A stretch of 64,000 nt of DNA from positions 62,001 to 126,000 of the forward strand of contig JALDNG010000380.1 in the NCBI GenBank assembly GCA_024349245.1, read 5' to 3'. The DNA comes from Neodontobutis hainanensis. Taxonomy: Eukaryota > Chordata > Actinopteri > Gobiiformes > Odontobutidae. The position numbers and the translations under genes were made by a program. Positions within the stretch are counted from its first letter, which is position 1; each line of letters begins with the position of its first letter. Below are positions 53,041 through 64,000 of the stretch, one piece after another. The notes under the pieces were generated by a model. It was not told where the DNA came from. It made no database searches and saw nothing but the letters and a program-made list of their open reading frames with translations.

Positions 53041-53802
53041 CCCAGGGTCCGGGGCCATCTGGGGCTGTTTTTTACTATTACACCATATACTATGGCCACG
53101 GGCGCATTTCCTTTGTTGCTGTTTTAGAATCTATGTGTCCTCCCAGAAGAAGGCAGATGTTAATGTATGCCTTTTGTTGTGTGTTTTCATAGAAATCCTT
53201 TATAATCTTGCTGGAAAACAACAGCCAATTAAAACAACTGCGATGTGTAGGCATAAGCCTGAGCCAATTTACCCAGCGAGGCTTCCTGAACGTATGAGCT
53301 TTTATATGCACACAGTGTACAGACATGGCTGTGAGTAAGCATTCTAGGCACATGTTCTGCTGTTGTTGAGTCAAACAAACCTACATGAAGAAGTAGCCAC
53401 GGTTCACAGGCTCCTGAGATCTTCAAACCCAAACAGCTCATTAGCTTTTTCAGTCGCAGAATAAAATTTGTGTCTGCGCAATTAGTATGGTGGGTTGGAT
53501 GATATGTAGTTACTTAGCGTTGCATCCAGCAGTTACCGCAGATACTATACACATGTGAGGTTTTGGGGGTGAATGAGGAGCAATTGTTTTCTATTAATAG
53601 ACACAAAAGTGACCTGAAACATGATGTTATCCATATAAACTTTGTGAAGCAGCACAAAGTAGTTTATGGATCCAGGATATATACATATTTATAAAAAAGA
53701 TGAGATGAAGATAGATGATGGTAAATGCACATGCACACACTTTATAAAGGTCTTTTCACTGAAGACGTCAATCCCTTCAATAAAATGACTCTTATAATGT
53801 AT
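53041..53802. other. intron sequence, balanced at 53090-53470
   Basis: The first 400 bp are complex and open on both strands without protein similarity. Then A+T-rich up to a SINE. Confidence 0.3.
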
Positions 53803-53988
53803 TATGGCTCTTCTTTAGTAAAGCAGTGAGCCCTACTGCATTTTCCACAGGAGACTTAGATCCGATTCCCCGACTGGGAGCTAAAACTCCAATCACAGGT
53901 GGGTCACAATCTATTGGACCTTTGTTCCAGTCCCAAGCCAAGATAAATGGAGAGGGTTGTGTCAGGAAGGGCATCCAGTGTAAAACCT
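53803..53988 (+). mobile_element. SINE family A, 3'-truncated copy
   Basis: A B-box-like TAGATCCGATTCCCC is followed by CACAGGTGGGTCACAATCTA and the family body AAATGGAGAGGGTTGTGTCA, GGAAGGGCATCCAG and TGTAAAACC. The 3' CTGTGGCAACCCC end of the copy at 48262 is absent. Confidence 0.8.
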
Positions 53989-54300
53989 AATCGTTTGTTA
54001 CTTAACTGATACTACTGTATTATAATGTGTTTATTAAGTTGTTCAAGTATAATGTGCTGTGTACTGCTCTAAATAAAGACTGTTGCCTCTAAAGTTTGAA
54101 CTGCAAGTGATAGGAAGGTATATTATTCGATGTTCTTCTTGTCTCATTTTCCCTTGTACATTCTGCTTTATTACACAACACTCCTCTAAGCTCCCTAACT
54201 TGAAATCAGTACAAAGCAACAGGACCTCTGCATATGAGTCTTTCATTTACAACTGATGCCATTATCCATTATTTCTCAGTTGTTTATGTATATTAGCCAA
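53989..54300. other. A+T-rich intron sequence
   Basis: Nothing recognised. Confidence 0.4.
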
Positions 54301-54900
54301 CTTTCTCTCCATGTGGAGCTTGTCATACATGTGCAGAGATAACGTTGAATCTATTCTACTCCGCTATATCTCGATTCATGCTCCCTGAATGCCGGATGAG
54401 GCTCCCACCTGTCTGCCACTGTTAGCGTATTTGCTTGCACGTGCCATCGCCTCTGTGCCACGCTGTCTTTAGGCTGATTACTACAACGCCTAAAGGGAGC
54501 GCCCCATTGTTTATGTTATTTATGAGCTTCATTTAATTGGCCTATGAGTTGCCTGGTGCAGTCACAGACATGCTTCTATTGGCTTAAGCGCACTGCTTTG
54601 TCAGGACTGGAGGCTATTTAAAAGGTGAAGATGTAATTAATGGAATTTCTTTGAATGCATTGTAGGCAGATGTAAAACAACAGAACGATCACCTCACTCT
54701 ATCTAATCCTGTCCCTGCTGCTCGTTTTATGTGAACATTATGCAGTAAACAATTTGCTCATTCCATTGCCTTGATTGCCCGCGTGGACGTCTTTATTAGG
54801 AGCAGGGACATGTACGAGGCATTACCTTGGCTACCTACGTGCCCTGAATCAATACCAATGAATGAATAAATACCAGCACCGCAGTTAATTTAGACATTTT
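54301..54900. promoter_or_regulatory. long balanced block, strong enhancer candidate
   Basis: Nearly 600 bp of repeat-free complex sequence. Motifs include CATTGTTTATG (SOX/forkhead, 54505-54515), CATTTAATTGG near 54530 and GTAATTAATGG (54633-54643). One of the most enhancer-like stretches by eye. Confidence 0.4.
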
Positions 54901-55849
54901 GAGCTTCAGTCTCATTCTGAACTCCTTTTGTGTTCCAGGATCACAGGGGAAATTAATATTATAAAGGCTGCAAAGTGTGTAGCATGAGCAGAATGGCCAG
55001 CGTGACTCAGACAACCCACCAGCAGTATTCCAGTGAGGTATGGGTGAATAAAGAATTTCAGAGAGGGCAGTAAAGATTTCATTACACTTATGCTGCAGCA
55101 GGTATTTTTCTGCATGTGGTTTTATTACTGGTGTTAGGTGTGGTAAAGTAAGTCATATTAAAGCTAACTATCACTAAGTTAACACGCTATTTTTGCAGAC
55201 TGTGGATTTAACATATTTTCCCAAAACATGGACACAGCTAGACAGCACAGAACTAAAAATTATAGTTCATTGCTTCTAATGGAATACGTCACACCAATTA
55301 CAAGACAGTCTTAAACACATACTGTTTGAACCGGAGTTAGGGGACACTACATTAGCTCACAACTCCATCTAGTGGTATGAAGTGAGTAAGTAATTAAATT
55401 ACAATAATTCAAATATTTCAAAGGCTACAACTTAATGACATTTTTGCCATACAGTTAAATATACTGTACCTGATATTTCTTTTCTAGTTGGAGAAACTGG
55501 TTTAAACCCCAAATAGTATATTGTAAAAGCAATCATTAGTGAAAAAACAGGCGTTATGATGTTATTAAGCCACTATTTATTATAGGGGTATTATAAGTTA
55601 CTCAGGAACGGAAAAATTTGGTCAATCACATGCGAGCAAACCACATGATCAAAAAAGGAGTGCTCCCACTGGTCTATACCGGCTTGTGATCTAATGCTCC
55701 AGGAAGTGTAATAGCTGCCGAAAATGTATATTTTCAGCACTGAAAATGTCTTTTGACACGTAGAAACAGCTCAAAAAAGAAAAATATCAACAAAAAAGGA
55801 AGGCAACGTAAAACGTGGATAAATACTGTTAATTCAATCATGTAATGAC
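54901..55849. other. A+T-rich intron sequence
   Basis: A weak CTCF-like CCATCTAGTGGT lies near 55366. Otherwise nothing. Confidence 0.4.
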
Positions 55850-56320
55850 CAGTGTTGGAAGTAAGAGTATAGAGACTTACAAACGGAGTTTATTTTTCAG
55901 TAACGGAGTAATCTAATTAATTACTTTTCCCATCGTTGTAACGCCGTTATTGTTACTGAGAATGTAAAGTGTAGTGTTACTACAATTTGGTTGAATAAAG
56001 CGCAAGGTGTCATGCTTTGGCTACACATCAGCTGCTGCTGGAGAGAGCAGAGGTGTGTGGGCAGGGCCTGCTCATGAGGTCTCACTGCGCGCTCTGACTA
56101 CCACTAAACACAAGACAGCGTCAGCGACAACCGCGACAAGTTGGGGAAATTCAAAGGTGGCGTTCTCGAACTGGAAGTACCGGCACTACTTCTTGTTAAT
56201 TAAAATTCTAATGCTTTTAATAAAAGAGAAGCAGGAGAGGTCCCTAGGCTGCTTTTGGGGGAGAGCGGAGTCTGAGACAAGGATACCAATAATAAATCAG
56301 GTAGTGCAGTGTTAAGTCTG
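55850..56320 (+). mobile_element. hAT transposon 5' end (decayed)
   Basis: Starts CAGTGTTGGAAGTAA, a typical hAT-type terminal sequence of fish, followed by the usual run of GTAACGGAGTAATC and TTACTTTTCCCATCG words. An open frame from 56007 encodes FSNWKYRHYF, resembling the N-terminal, BED-like part of teleost hAT transposases, then degenerates. No matching 3' terminus is seen. Inactive. Confidence 0.7.
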
Positions 56321-57440
56321 CCATTTTAATCACTTAAATGTTAGTAACCTGGTCAGCTTCACCCATTTAGTTTCTTGGTGAACTGGGTCTAAAACCCATC
56401 CTATTTAAACATATTTCCAGCTAAATCAGTCCTACCTGACCAGTCATACCAGTTTAACACACAACACACAAACCTTTCTCTGAATGTTTGTGTTTTTCAA
56501 ATGGCCTCTTCCGGGGGCAGTTTATTATGTATATGTTGGCATTGCCCCCTGAATTCTAATTGGTTGTACTGTTTGTCTATACAATGGCGTCCAGAGGTAG
56601 TTTAATCTCATCCATTTGTTGCATCCCGTGGAAGTCAAACTTGAATGGAGAAGGACCAGATCAATACTTTGTAAAGAATATAATAAGATGGCTGGTCAGA
56701 CAAAACTGTGGGGGTAGTGCAGATTAATTAAAGTAAAATTATGCACTGTATTAACATTTATTAAACACTTAAAAGCAATAAAATATTATGTTTGTCAGCA
56801 AACAAAATGCCCAGTCCCTTGTTCCTGATAAAAAACACTCCAAAGAATCCTACATTTGCATTCGGTCACAGCCTCCCAGAGCCAAAGCTATTTCATAACT
56901 GCTCCATGCTGCAGTGAGTATGAAGAATGAACTTGCCAAAACTGTCAGGCTACATGACTAAATGTTTACCTGTGTTTGAGTCAGTGTTTGGAGGGTTACA
57001 GACAACCTGTTCTTCAATCCATTCTCAATACATGTAGGACTAGTAAGTTTACGTAGTTTAAGTGTGCACCGAAGGCAAATGCCCCTGAGAAGTTTCTTCG
57101 ATTCAGCTGGAGCACTGACAGTCAAGGTTAATAAAAGTTGCAATCCCAAAGCTTACAAAAGCTCTTCTGAATAATCATTCACCTTGGAGACCTTTATTGT
57201 TGTTGCCATTTTCTCAGCAGTAAATACCAGATCAATATTTGTGCCCTTGGAGAGAAAACAACCAAATCACAGATATCTTGATTTTACTCTTTAAAATAGA
57301 AAAAAAAATCTCAAACCCAAATCTCAATCACTTACATAAACTACATTTAACTGTATTGACTCTGCATACATTGTTATACTCAAACATTGTACATGCTTAA
57401 TAAAAAAAACACAATATATTGGATTTCACATTTGCTCACT
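56321..57440. other. A+T-rich intron sequence
   Basis: Nothing recognised; may include further decayed hAT sequence at its left. Confidence 0.35.
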
Positions 57441-58140
57441 AATGGACCTCGGATGGACTTTAGGCCCTAAACAGGGATTACACTCCTTTGGCACCATTGC
57501 TCTCTATTGCTTTCAGCTGACAATAAGAACAATGTATTGTGCTAAATATGAACAGCCATATTGTTTGTTTGTTTGGACTTTGCTTATCCAACCTCATTTG
57601 GTCATCAAAATGGATCCAGGCTCCACAGACTCAGCCAGTCGTTTCCTAAAGACACACTGGCACGTCCGCCTTTGCAGTGCCCAGAAAGAAAACACAGGCA
57701 GATAATTGGCCGGTTTCTTAGCTAGGATGGACTGAGACTCTGTGAATTAACAAGCTGACCACAGCAATATAATGGTTCAGCTCGGAAGGAAATAAAGCGA
57801 CAAAAACTGATGATGCTCTACAAAGCTAATGATGGCTGCCATTAACAGTGCACCACACACAATGGGATTTAATAGTAGCGGTACTGGCCATTGGGTTTAT
57901 ATCTTTTAAACAACTCTGCGAAGAATGGCACATTGTTAATTTACACTGGCAGTTTCTGCAGCGCAACAAATTAACAACTTATAAATCCTCAAACGTTATG
58001 CTGGATCATTATGCTGATTCATACGAGCCATTTCTGTAACACACAAAGGAATTTGTCACGCTTGTAGCCGTAAAGTGTTGCGAGAACAGGGCTGTCTTTG
58101 TTAGCAATTTCAGCCCAAGATAAAAACAATGATAGATTGT
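57441..58140. promoter_or_regulatory. long balanced block with SOX sites
   Basis: Repeat-free from about 57700. SOX-type words are frequent: ACACAATGGG near 57857, CATTGTTAAT near 57931, and the inverted pair AACAAT-gatag-ATTGTT (58125-58141). Open frames here match no protein. Confidence 0.4.
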
Positions 58141-59870
58141 TTAGACTTGTTCCTTGTGTGTTGAAAGCCTCACAGGTTTCACACTTACTTTCACACTCTG
58201 GCAGCTGTGAGCGTTTTGTCTCAGTGAAGAGCTGGAGGCTGACAGAGAGCGAGTCAAACGAGTGCTAACTTTAAGAAATCAGTGAAGTGATGCAATGAAA
58301 GAAACCTCCTTTATCTTCCGATGTGTCATGACTTTTCGTACTTGTATTGTCTACTGCTCAGTGGTTTAATGATTCTCATAAGGCCAGTGTGTTCATAAAA
58401 TGTGTGAACTAAATTTGTCAGGGTTACAGAAGGCTACCTCGGCGAGTGTAAAGTTTTACACGTCTCTGGGGGTGTTAGTGCAGGTATCAAATTGGATGTG
58501 ATGACTACTGGGGAGGCGGTGCTGCGTAGTGAGAGGACTGAGTGGAGTTCAGCACAAACAGAGTGAGGTCTCCAAGATCAACCCATGTCCGTTATAGAGT
58601 TGTATATCACATCGACCCAAGACAACCATAACTATTTATTAAGCATTTTTAGGCAAACTTCCTGAGTCCTAGTCATCTTTTTAACCATGAAGCCCAGACA
58701 TCACAGCCTCCGTTCGGCGGATGTTCTGCAGTTTGCTGTGCCCAATGTAAGGAAAAAGAGCTTTTAGGTTTCACTGAACAGTTTTTAGACTTTAGTTAGG
58801 TCAATTGAATCCAGATTGTCTTTGTGTAAGTGCTTAATGTGATTTTATGTGATGTTTATGTTGTTTGATTGTTGTAAATCTGTGCTGCAAGAGATCTGTG
58901 TTAAATAAAGGCAAAATAAAAAAATATATAATTTGAACAAAGGGGCTTCAAGTTGGAAGACCTGTCAAATAACAAGACATGAGGTGACCAAAACTCTATT
59001 TTTTTCTGTAGCTTATTAGACACAATAGCTCTGTATACTCTAAAGAAATTGCAAATGAGAAAAAAAACTCACAGTGCAATCTATTTACCATTTTAGCATA
59101 GCAGAACTCTGACAGGCATTCTAATAGACCAGTGGCTAATATAATGGAGACTGGGACAGAATGCCGGGGTAGGTCACCACTCCATCTATTGTACTCCATC
59201 CAAGTGTTATAGCAAGTTCTCTAGAACAGTACCTGCAGAGTCTCAAAACAACATCCCAGGGCTATAGAAAGCAATATAATGAAATATATAATGATTATAA
59301 TACTACATAGTTTTATTTGTATTAATCCTGAAAAATAAATAAAACTGTATATAATAAATCATAATTTTAGAATATGTACTAGACATGTAAAAATGATTGA
59401 ATATTGAATGACATTAGAAAATGCCTTGTTTTATATTCCCTGTCTCAGTCATTTATATCGACTTTCCTGCATTTGTTTTGATGGCTTCATTTCTTCTACC
59501 TGCTTTCAAAGCAATTTACATCTAAAAAAATAAACTATTCCTCTTTTCAGAAAATATTTGTGATTATACCATAAAACTATCTGTGCCTCCAAAATGAATC
59601 ACATTTGTTAGAAAACCTGTGCCAACATAGCAACAACACATCCACTGAATATTTCACAACCAATTCTCATTCCCCCGCACCAGGTCACCTTATTCAACAG
59701 TGTCTTTTTTGTATCAGAGTGGGGAAAAAAAGCACCTCTCAAGATTCATCTCTAAGCAGAGGCTATTAGATGAAGCAAACAGAGACTGAAGGTTCATTTG
59801 CACTTCTCAGCGCCCACACAACTTGGCCTCGTCGCAACCAATACTCTCAAGACTTGTTCACAATCTCAGC
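58141..59870. other. intron sequence, mostly A+T-rich
   Basis: 58180-58760 is of intermediate complexity without a clear motif cluster. The rest is A+T-rich. Confidence 0.35.
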
Positions 59871-61587
59871 CATTTTTATATATTTCTAGTCCTGTAAGTG
59901 TTATGATGAAAATATCGTGCTATTCTTCAGTAGCTTAGTTTCATTGGCCCCATGGTTTCTCGGGCCTGTATTTCTTCCATTAGCAGGTTCTCTTTACATT
60001 CCTGGTTAAACATTGCTACACAATGGTTTATCTAGTGGTAGCTAACAGTTAGCCTGAAAGTGGTAGCAGTGTTGTATCAGACAAAACAAATATAGTAGTA
60101 CCTCCAATCAACTGGCAATGAAATCCCTGACTTTTACCAACTAGATCTTATAAAGTCTCTTGCAATTGCTCCCTTGAAAAACATTAGCCACCTGACGGGG
60201 GAATGCATGAGAATGAGCTCAGGCTTAATTGGAAGGGCATCATAAAAATTCTTGTCTCACACCATATCAAACTTGTCTATATTCATTCCATTCCCTAAAT
60301 GATCCACAGTATATTTCCATTAGGCTAGAAGTTCAATTTAAAAGATCCAACATGTCTCTACATCGTGCCTCATAAATATTAACTGATCTTAATGTATGGA
60401 CAGAAAGTGGCCTTTAGAAGGGTCAGTTACTCTGGTGGTTCGGAGCACAAGGATTCAATTAAAAGGTAGCACAATGTGTATGGGATTTCAAATAAGTTGG
60501 AAAAGTTTAGTTCAAACTTTAACTGTGGCTTCAAATTGTGAAACAGTCTGGAGAGAATCAGAAACATTGCACTATTCACAGCTATAAAGGTCACAAAACA
60601 GGCACAACAGGCACAATAAGCTATAGCTTCATCTGTATACTTTTTTTTCAGTCATGTGAAAACCGTTTTCTTTTGATGATTGCTTTTTTTTGTGACCGCA
60701 AAAATTTATTAGACTTAAGTTATAAGATATTGATATGTTTGTGCTTGCCAATAAGACAAAGAACCACCATAATCAAAAATCTTGAGTACATCATGAGAAG
60801 AAAACCTCACCATCAGGTGCCTGCATGTGCTAATGCTAATTGTAGTTTATGCTTGCTAGAGAGTCTGAGCTTATTGTTTTTTTGCAGCACACCACATAGA
60901 TTCCTCGATTGTATGCTTCTTTATCTTGCTGGTAGTTCACCATAACAAGCACAAGATGACAATTATAGGCTAGCCTTATTGTGCATTGGATTTCAAAATT
61001 GGATATAAAAGTTTAAAAGTTTTAAATTGGCAGTGTGGGGATCTCCAACTGTTATTGTGGAAGACATTCGAGAATGATGTCACGACCGTAGCCACAGGAC
61101 TTAGGAAGCGGTAATGGAGTGTTCATAATGTGTGTGAACAGTTGCCCCAACAGCTGTAAGCTTCATTCATATCAGTTGTTGCCTTTATGGAGGATGCTAT
61201 TCCATGCCAACTTCCACTTCTGTGCACCGCAGTTTCCACAGCAGGCTTTTCCTGAAAAACGCATGACCCACTGCTCTTTGGCCTGTCCACCTGCTCTAAA
61301 ACTCTGGGAAACAGGTGTGGCATCCACTTACTGCTCCAACAAGCCATAATACTCAAACTGTTAAACAACTGCAAATGGCTCATTACCTGCATGAGCTCTT
61401 TTAACGTTCATGTTCTGACAGGAGCTGCTGACTCAGGTCTGCTGTTCAGCGCAGGGTACACTTTTTAAAAAGCCAGTTGCTCTCCACAAGTATGTACTAT
61501 ACTACAAAGGCAGTAGAAATGGGCTGTTTCAACATTTGCTGAGGTGCCGTTGTAAAGATACAGTAGAAATTGGTGACAATGACACCA
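59871..61587. other. intron sequence, balanced at 61100-61450
   Basis: The 135-codon open frame at 60538-60945 is rich in F, L, C and I and has no domain; it is compositional. 61100-61450 is complex and repeat-free. Confidence 0.3.
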
Positions 61588-61621
61588 ATAATAAGAACAA
61601 CAAGCTTGTTGTTCTTATTAT
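61588..61621. repeat. perfect 34-bp palindrome
   Basis: Two 17-bp arms without spacer are centred on the HindIII-type AAGCTT at 61602-61607. Every base pairs. The next outer pair (61587/61622) is mismatched. No repeat family or direct duplication is evident around it. Confidence 0.95.
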
Positions 61622-62869
61622 GAAATTAAATGAGGACATAACATCTCATGGCATTCAGCAATACTACATAGAATGGAACTACAGCTAACCTTGTGACTTT
61701 CTTGTTTTGCACTTCCTGAACTTTGATCTTTTTCTAAACGCTTTTGGCCTCATAAAACTGGCACCCTCTCAGGCCAGTTACCACTTTATATGGATCATGT
61801 CTACTCTTCAGCTCCTCGTCTGGGACCAAAAAGGTATTATTTTGAATAGTGTGTTTTTTCATTACAGAACACAGCATCAGCACAATGGGACATTTTTTTC
61901 TTGCTACGATTATGTACTCAGATGCCGTCTCTTTTTCCTTGTCACATTGTCTGAAATGATAACGTTGAGGCTGCTCAGTTCGTTTCAGTCCATAAATTAC
62001 ATTCAGTGAAAGTTATGGGAGAAGGAATAAACAACTAACATCACATAGCCGTCATAAAATTACTGCTTCTTACTATGTTTGAAATGAGCATGTTTGACCT
62101 TGAGCTGGACAATTTCAGTGTTACTGGCATTGGATTTGGCATCATGCGGATTGTATTTTGTTTTCCCATCATTTGAAATTGGTTGATTTGTTTGAAAGTT
62201 GATGACAATTTGATCGCCACTATCCATGCGGATTTGTTATCATGACGAATCTGCAAATTAACATCGATGTTATGTTGACAATATCACCGAGGGGAATGGA
62301 CATCCAATGGGGCCACTCAGCCAGCTCATTCATGTTCTTCAATATTCCATTTAAGTTCAGGATAGCTCAGGTTAAAAAGAACCCATTGAAGCTTTTTTTG
62401 TGGAATACCTGATCCGGCTCAGTCTCACCCAGACTCCCCCAATTAATTTGAGTTTGAGACCCCTGTTCTATACAAACCATGTATAACTGTAGTCATAAGA
62501 ATACAGTAGCTTTTCGCTGGTGTTGACTCACTGCTTCTATAAAAAAAGCAGCTGAATTTAACCCACTAGATGATGTTCTCAACCCACTCACCGACAGCAC
62601 ACACACACAAATTGTGGTGTTTGTACAGAATTTCTCTTTGGATGGCTAAAGCCTATAGTTCAGTCTGCTTATGTTCTATTGCCATAATAAGCATCCATTG
62701 ACATGGACTGTGAGTAACCTTGTGAAAAAGGAGGTATATTCGAGTGTACTCAATGGGACTGTGAGAAAAACAAACATGCAAAAAACAGTTGGGCATCTGT
62801 TCAAAGGGCCATAGAAAAACTGGAAATGGCAAATCCTGCCAAAAGATGAAGCAGACAGCTGGTTTAAAA
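61622..62869. other. intron sequence, partly balanced
   Basis: 62040-62330 is complex and repeat-free, with CATGCGGATTGT and CATGCGGATTTGT words about 80 bp apart. Flanks are A+T-rich. Confidence 0.3.
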
Positions 62870-63560
62870 TCTCATCCGTTTTTTAGGTTTGTCCTATACA
62901 AGCATCGCAGTCGCTGTTTTCCATCAGCAACATATGACAACAATAGAAAACATATGACACCTCCCCGAGGGACGACGTCAGATGATGCCGGCAACACTCT
63001 CATTGTTACACATAATGCGTTAAACCTCCCGCTGCCCCCTCGCTCCCCCAAATATAACCATTATTCACCCCTCATGGTCCACTGTTGCGTGCAGTCCTGT
63101 GATAGAGCCTCATTCAGCCCAACTTCAACCCAGCTGACTCCCTGAGAACGATGGGCAGCGCGGCTATTGTCTCAGAAACGTCAACCACAACACTGGGCGC
63201 ACGCTGCCTCAGGAATGGCAGTCACCCGTGTGTGTCGAGGCCGAGGGGATATACGCACTCTCCCTGGGGTCAAGCCATGTCCCTGGTCATGCTGGAAATA
63301 CCATAAATAAAGAGAGACAGTGGAGAAAGGAGAACAATGAACCCCCTCCCTGTTGGCCGCTCCCAGCTCTGTCTGTCCTGCCCTGTCAGCGGCTGGAGAC
63401 GTTGTAAATCAGAACGCAGGGCCCGAAGAGAAACCTGAGCTCAGGGCTAGAGAGTAAGGCAAGGAGACATAAAAGTGGGAACCGGGCACTAAGGGGTCCT
63501 GGATATTCCTGTCATTATTAGAGAGCGTGGGAGACAAGTGTTGAACTGAAAATGGCATAG
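62870..63560. other. G+C-balanced block, enhancer candidate
   Basis: A long G+C-richer stretch with a near-CRE CGACGTCA near 62972, a SOX-like CATTGTTAC near 63001 and MEF2-like CCATAAATAAAG near 63300. The 118-codon frame at 62789-63145 matches nothing. Confidence 0.35.
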
Positions 63561-64000
63561 TATGTATTTACCACTGACAGTCAAAAAGCACAAAGTAATG
63601 ACATGTGACAAATAGGACTTGATTCCCGGTGTGAGTGGATATCAGCAGTGGCAGGTAACACAATCCCACTTGCCAGTTCAGCAGGTTGAATTTTATATGT
63701 ATTTTATTTAATCAAAGTCTTCTTACAAAGTGACACAATTCACAATCAAATAACAAGTGCTTATTCCCTTGCCTTGTATAGTTTATATCATCAGCCTATA
63801 GCTGATGCAGTAGGACTAACTTTTCTTCAATGGGCTTTACAAGCAACCCCATGCAAACCAATATTTTGTGAAGTATTAATGTTAATGGATAGTCCTAAAT
63901 AAGCAAAAACTAGAAAATAAGACACAATTTTAATGTTCTAGTATACTCAATTGATGATTACATCCGACTCCAGATACATACAAGATAGCATTCTTCATTG
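63561..64000. other. A+T-rich intron sequence to window end
   Basis: No acceptor or exon recognised before the window ends. Confidence 0.4.

Larger units (their letters stand above)
1679..64000 (+). other. robo3: robo3 intron 1 (incomplete, >62 kb)
   Basis: No sequence resembling a Robo Ig-domain exon was seen on the + strand to the window end, and no unrelated gene was recognised on either strand. The longest open frames (about 100-144 codons) show no family signature. The whole stretch is therefore read as intron 1, with its acceptor beyond 64000. Nested non-coding RNA genes or alternative first exons cannot be excluded without transcript data. Confidence 0.65.

Overview
This window looks like nuclear DNA from a ray-finned fish, probably a percomorph teleost. 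It is A+T-rich, almost wholly non-coding, and carries several tRNA-derived SINE families plus Tc1-like and hAT transposon fossils of teleost type. The only protein-coding sequence I can support is one exon, at 1519-1672 on the + strand. Its predicted N-terminus (MLRYLLKTLLQMNLF, then a linker with four N-glycosylation sequons) matches the start of the axon-guidance receptor Robo3 as I remember it. The exon ends at a good splice donor after the first base of a codon (phase 1). No Ig-domain exon is visible downstream, so from 1673 to the end the window reads as a single, incomplete robo3 intron 1 of more than 62 kb.

Layout. Positions 1-1050 are 5' flank. Positions about 1051-1518 are a G+C-richer promoter/5'-UTR region with a long (GGA)-type polypurine tract and two short upstream ORFs, one of them a bare ATG-TGA. 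Exon 1 follows, then the intron. The intron alternates between very A+T-rich stretches, where I see nothing, and more G+C-balanced, repeat-poor blocks of 200-700 bp with clustered homeodomain, SOX, GATA, PBX/MEIS or E-box motifs. The clearest blocks lie near 3.2-3.7, 5.3-5.7, 9.3-9.6, 11.0-11.3, 13.8-14.2, 15.2-15.3, 17.4-18.1, 20.0-20.6, 21.4-22.0, 23.8-24.1, 26.9-27.4, 28.2-28.6, 30.0-30.3, 36.1-36.5, 38.1-38.6, 42.8-43.2, 44.0-44.3, 45.2-45.6, 48.9-49.3, 51.4-51.9, 54.3-54.9, 57.4-58.1 and 62.9-63.5 kb. They are candidate conserved non-coding enhancers. I could not align them to other species, so that status is inferred from composition and motifs only.

Mobile DNA and repeats: one SINE family at 10.2 and 39.2 kb, a second at 29.1, 48.3 and 53.8 kb, a mermaid/DANA-like SINE at 25.2 kb, a fourth tRNA-type repeat at 18.3 kb, a Tc1/mariner transposase fossil with its left terminal repeat at 46.4 kb, the 5' end of a hAT element at 55.85 kb, a dispersed MITE-like family at 19.4, 21.2 and 47.0 kb, another at 31.5 and 33.1 kb, a 14-bp minisatellite at 25.75 kb, a degenerate ~57-bp tandem repeat interrupted by a SINE at 48.1-48.6 kb, and an (AT)n microsatellite at 48.6 kb.

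I found no credible new protein system. The more interesting signals are regulatory or structural: the upstream ORFs, a perfect 34-bp palindrome at 61588, a 10-bp perfect G+C-rich hairpin at 51493, an inverted SOX pair at 58125, a PBX-HOX-like pair at 38251, a group of CTCF-like motifs at 21.4-23.4 kb, and an orphan consensus splice donor at 14186.
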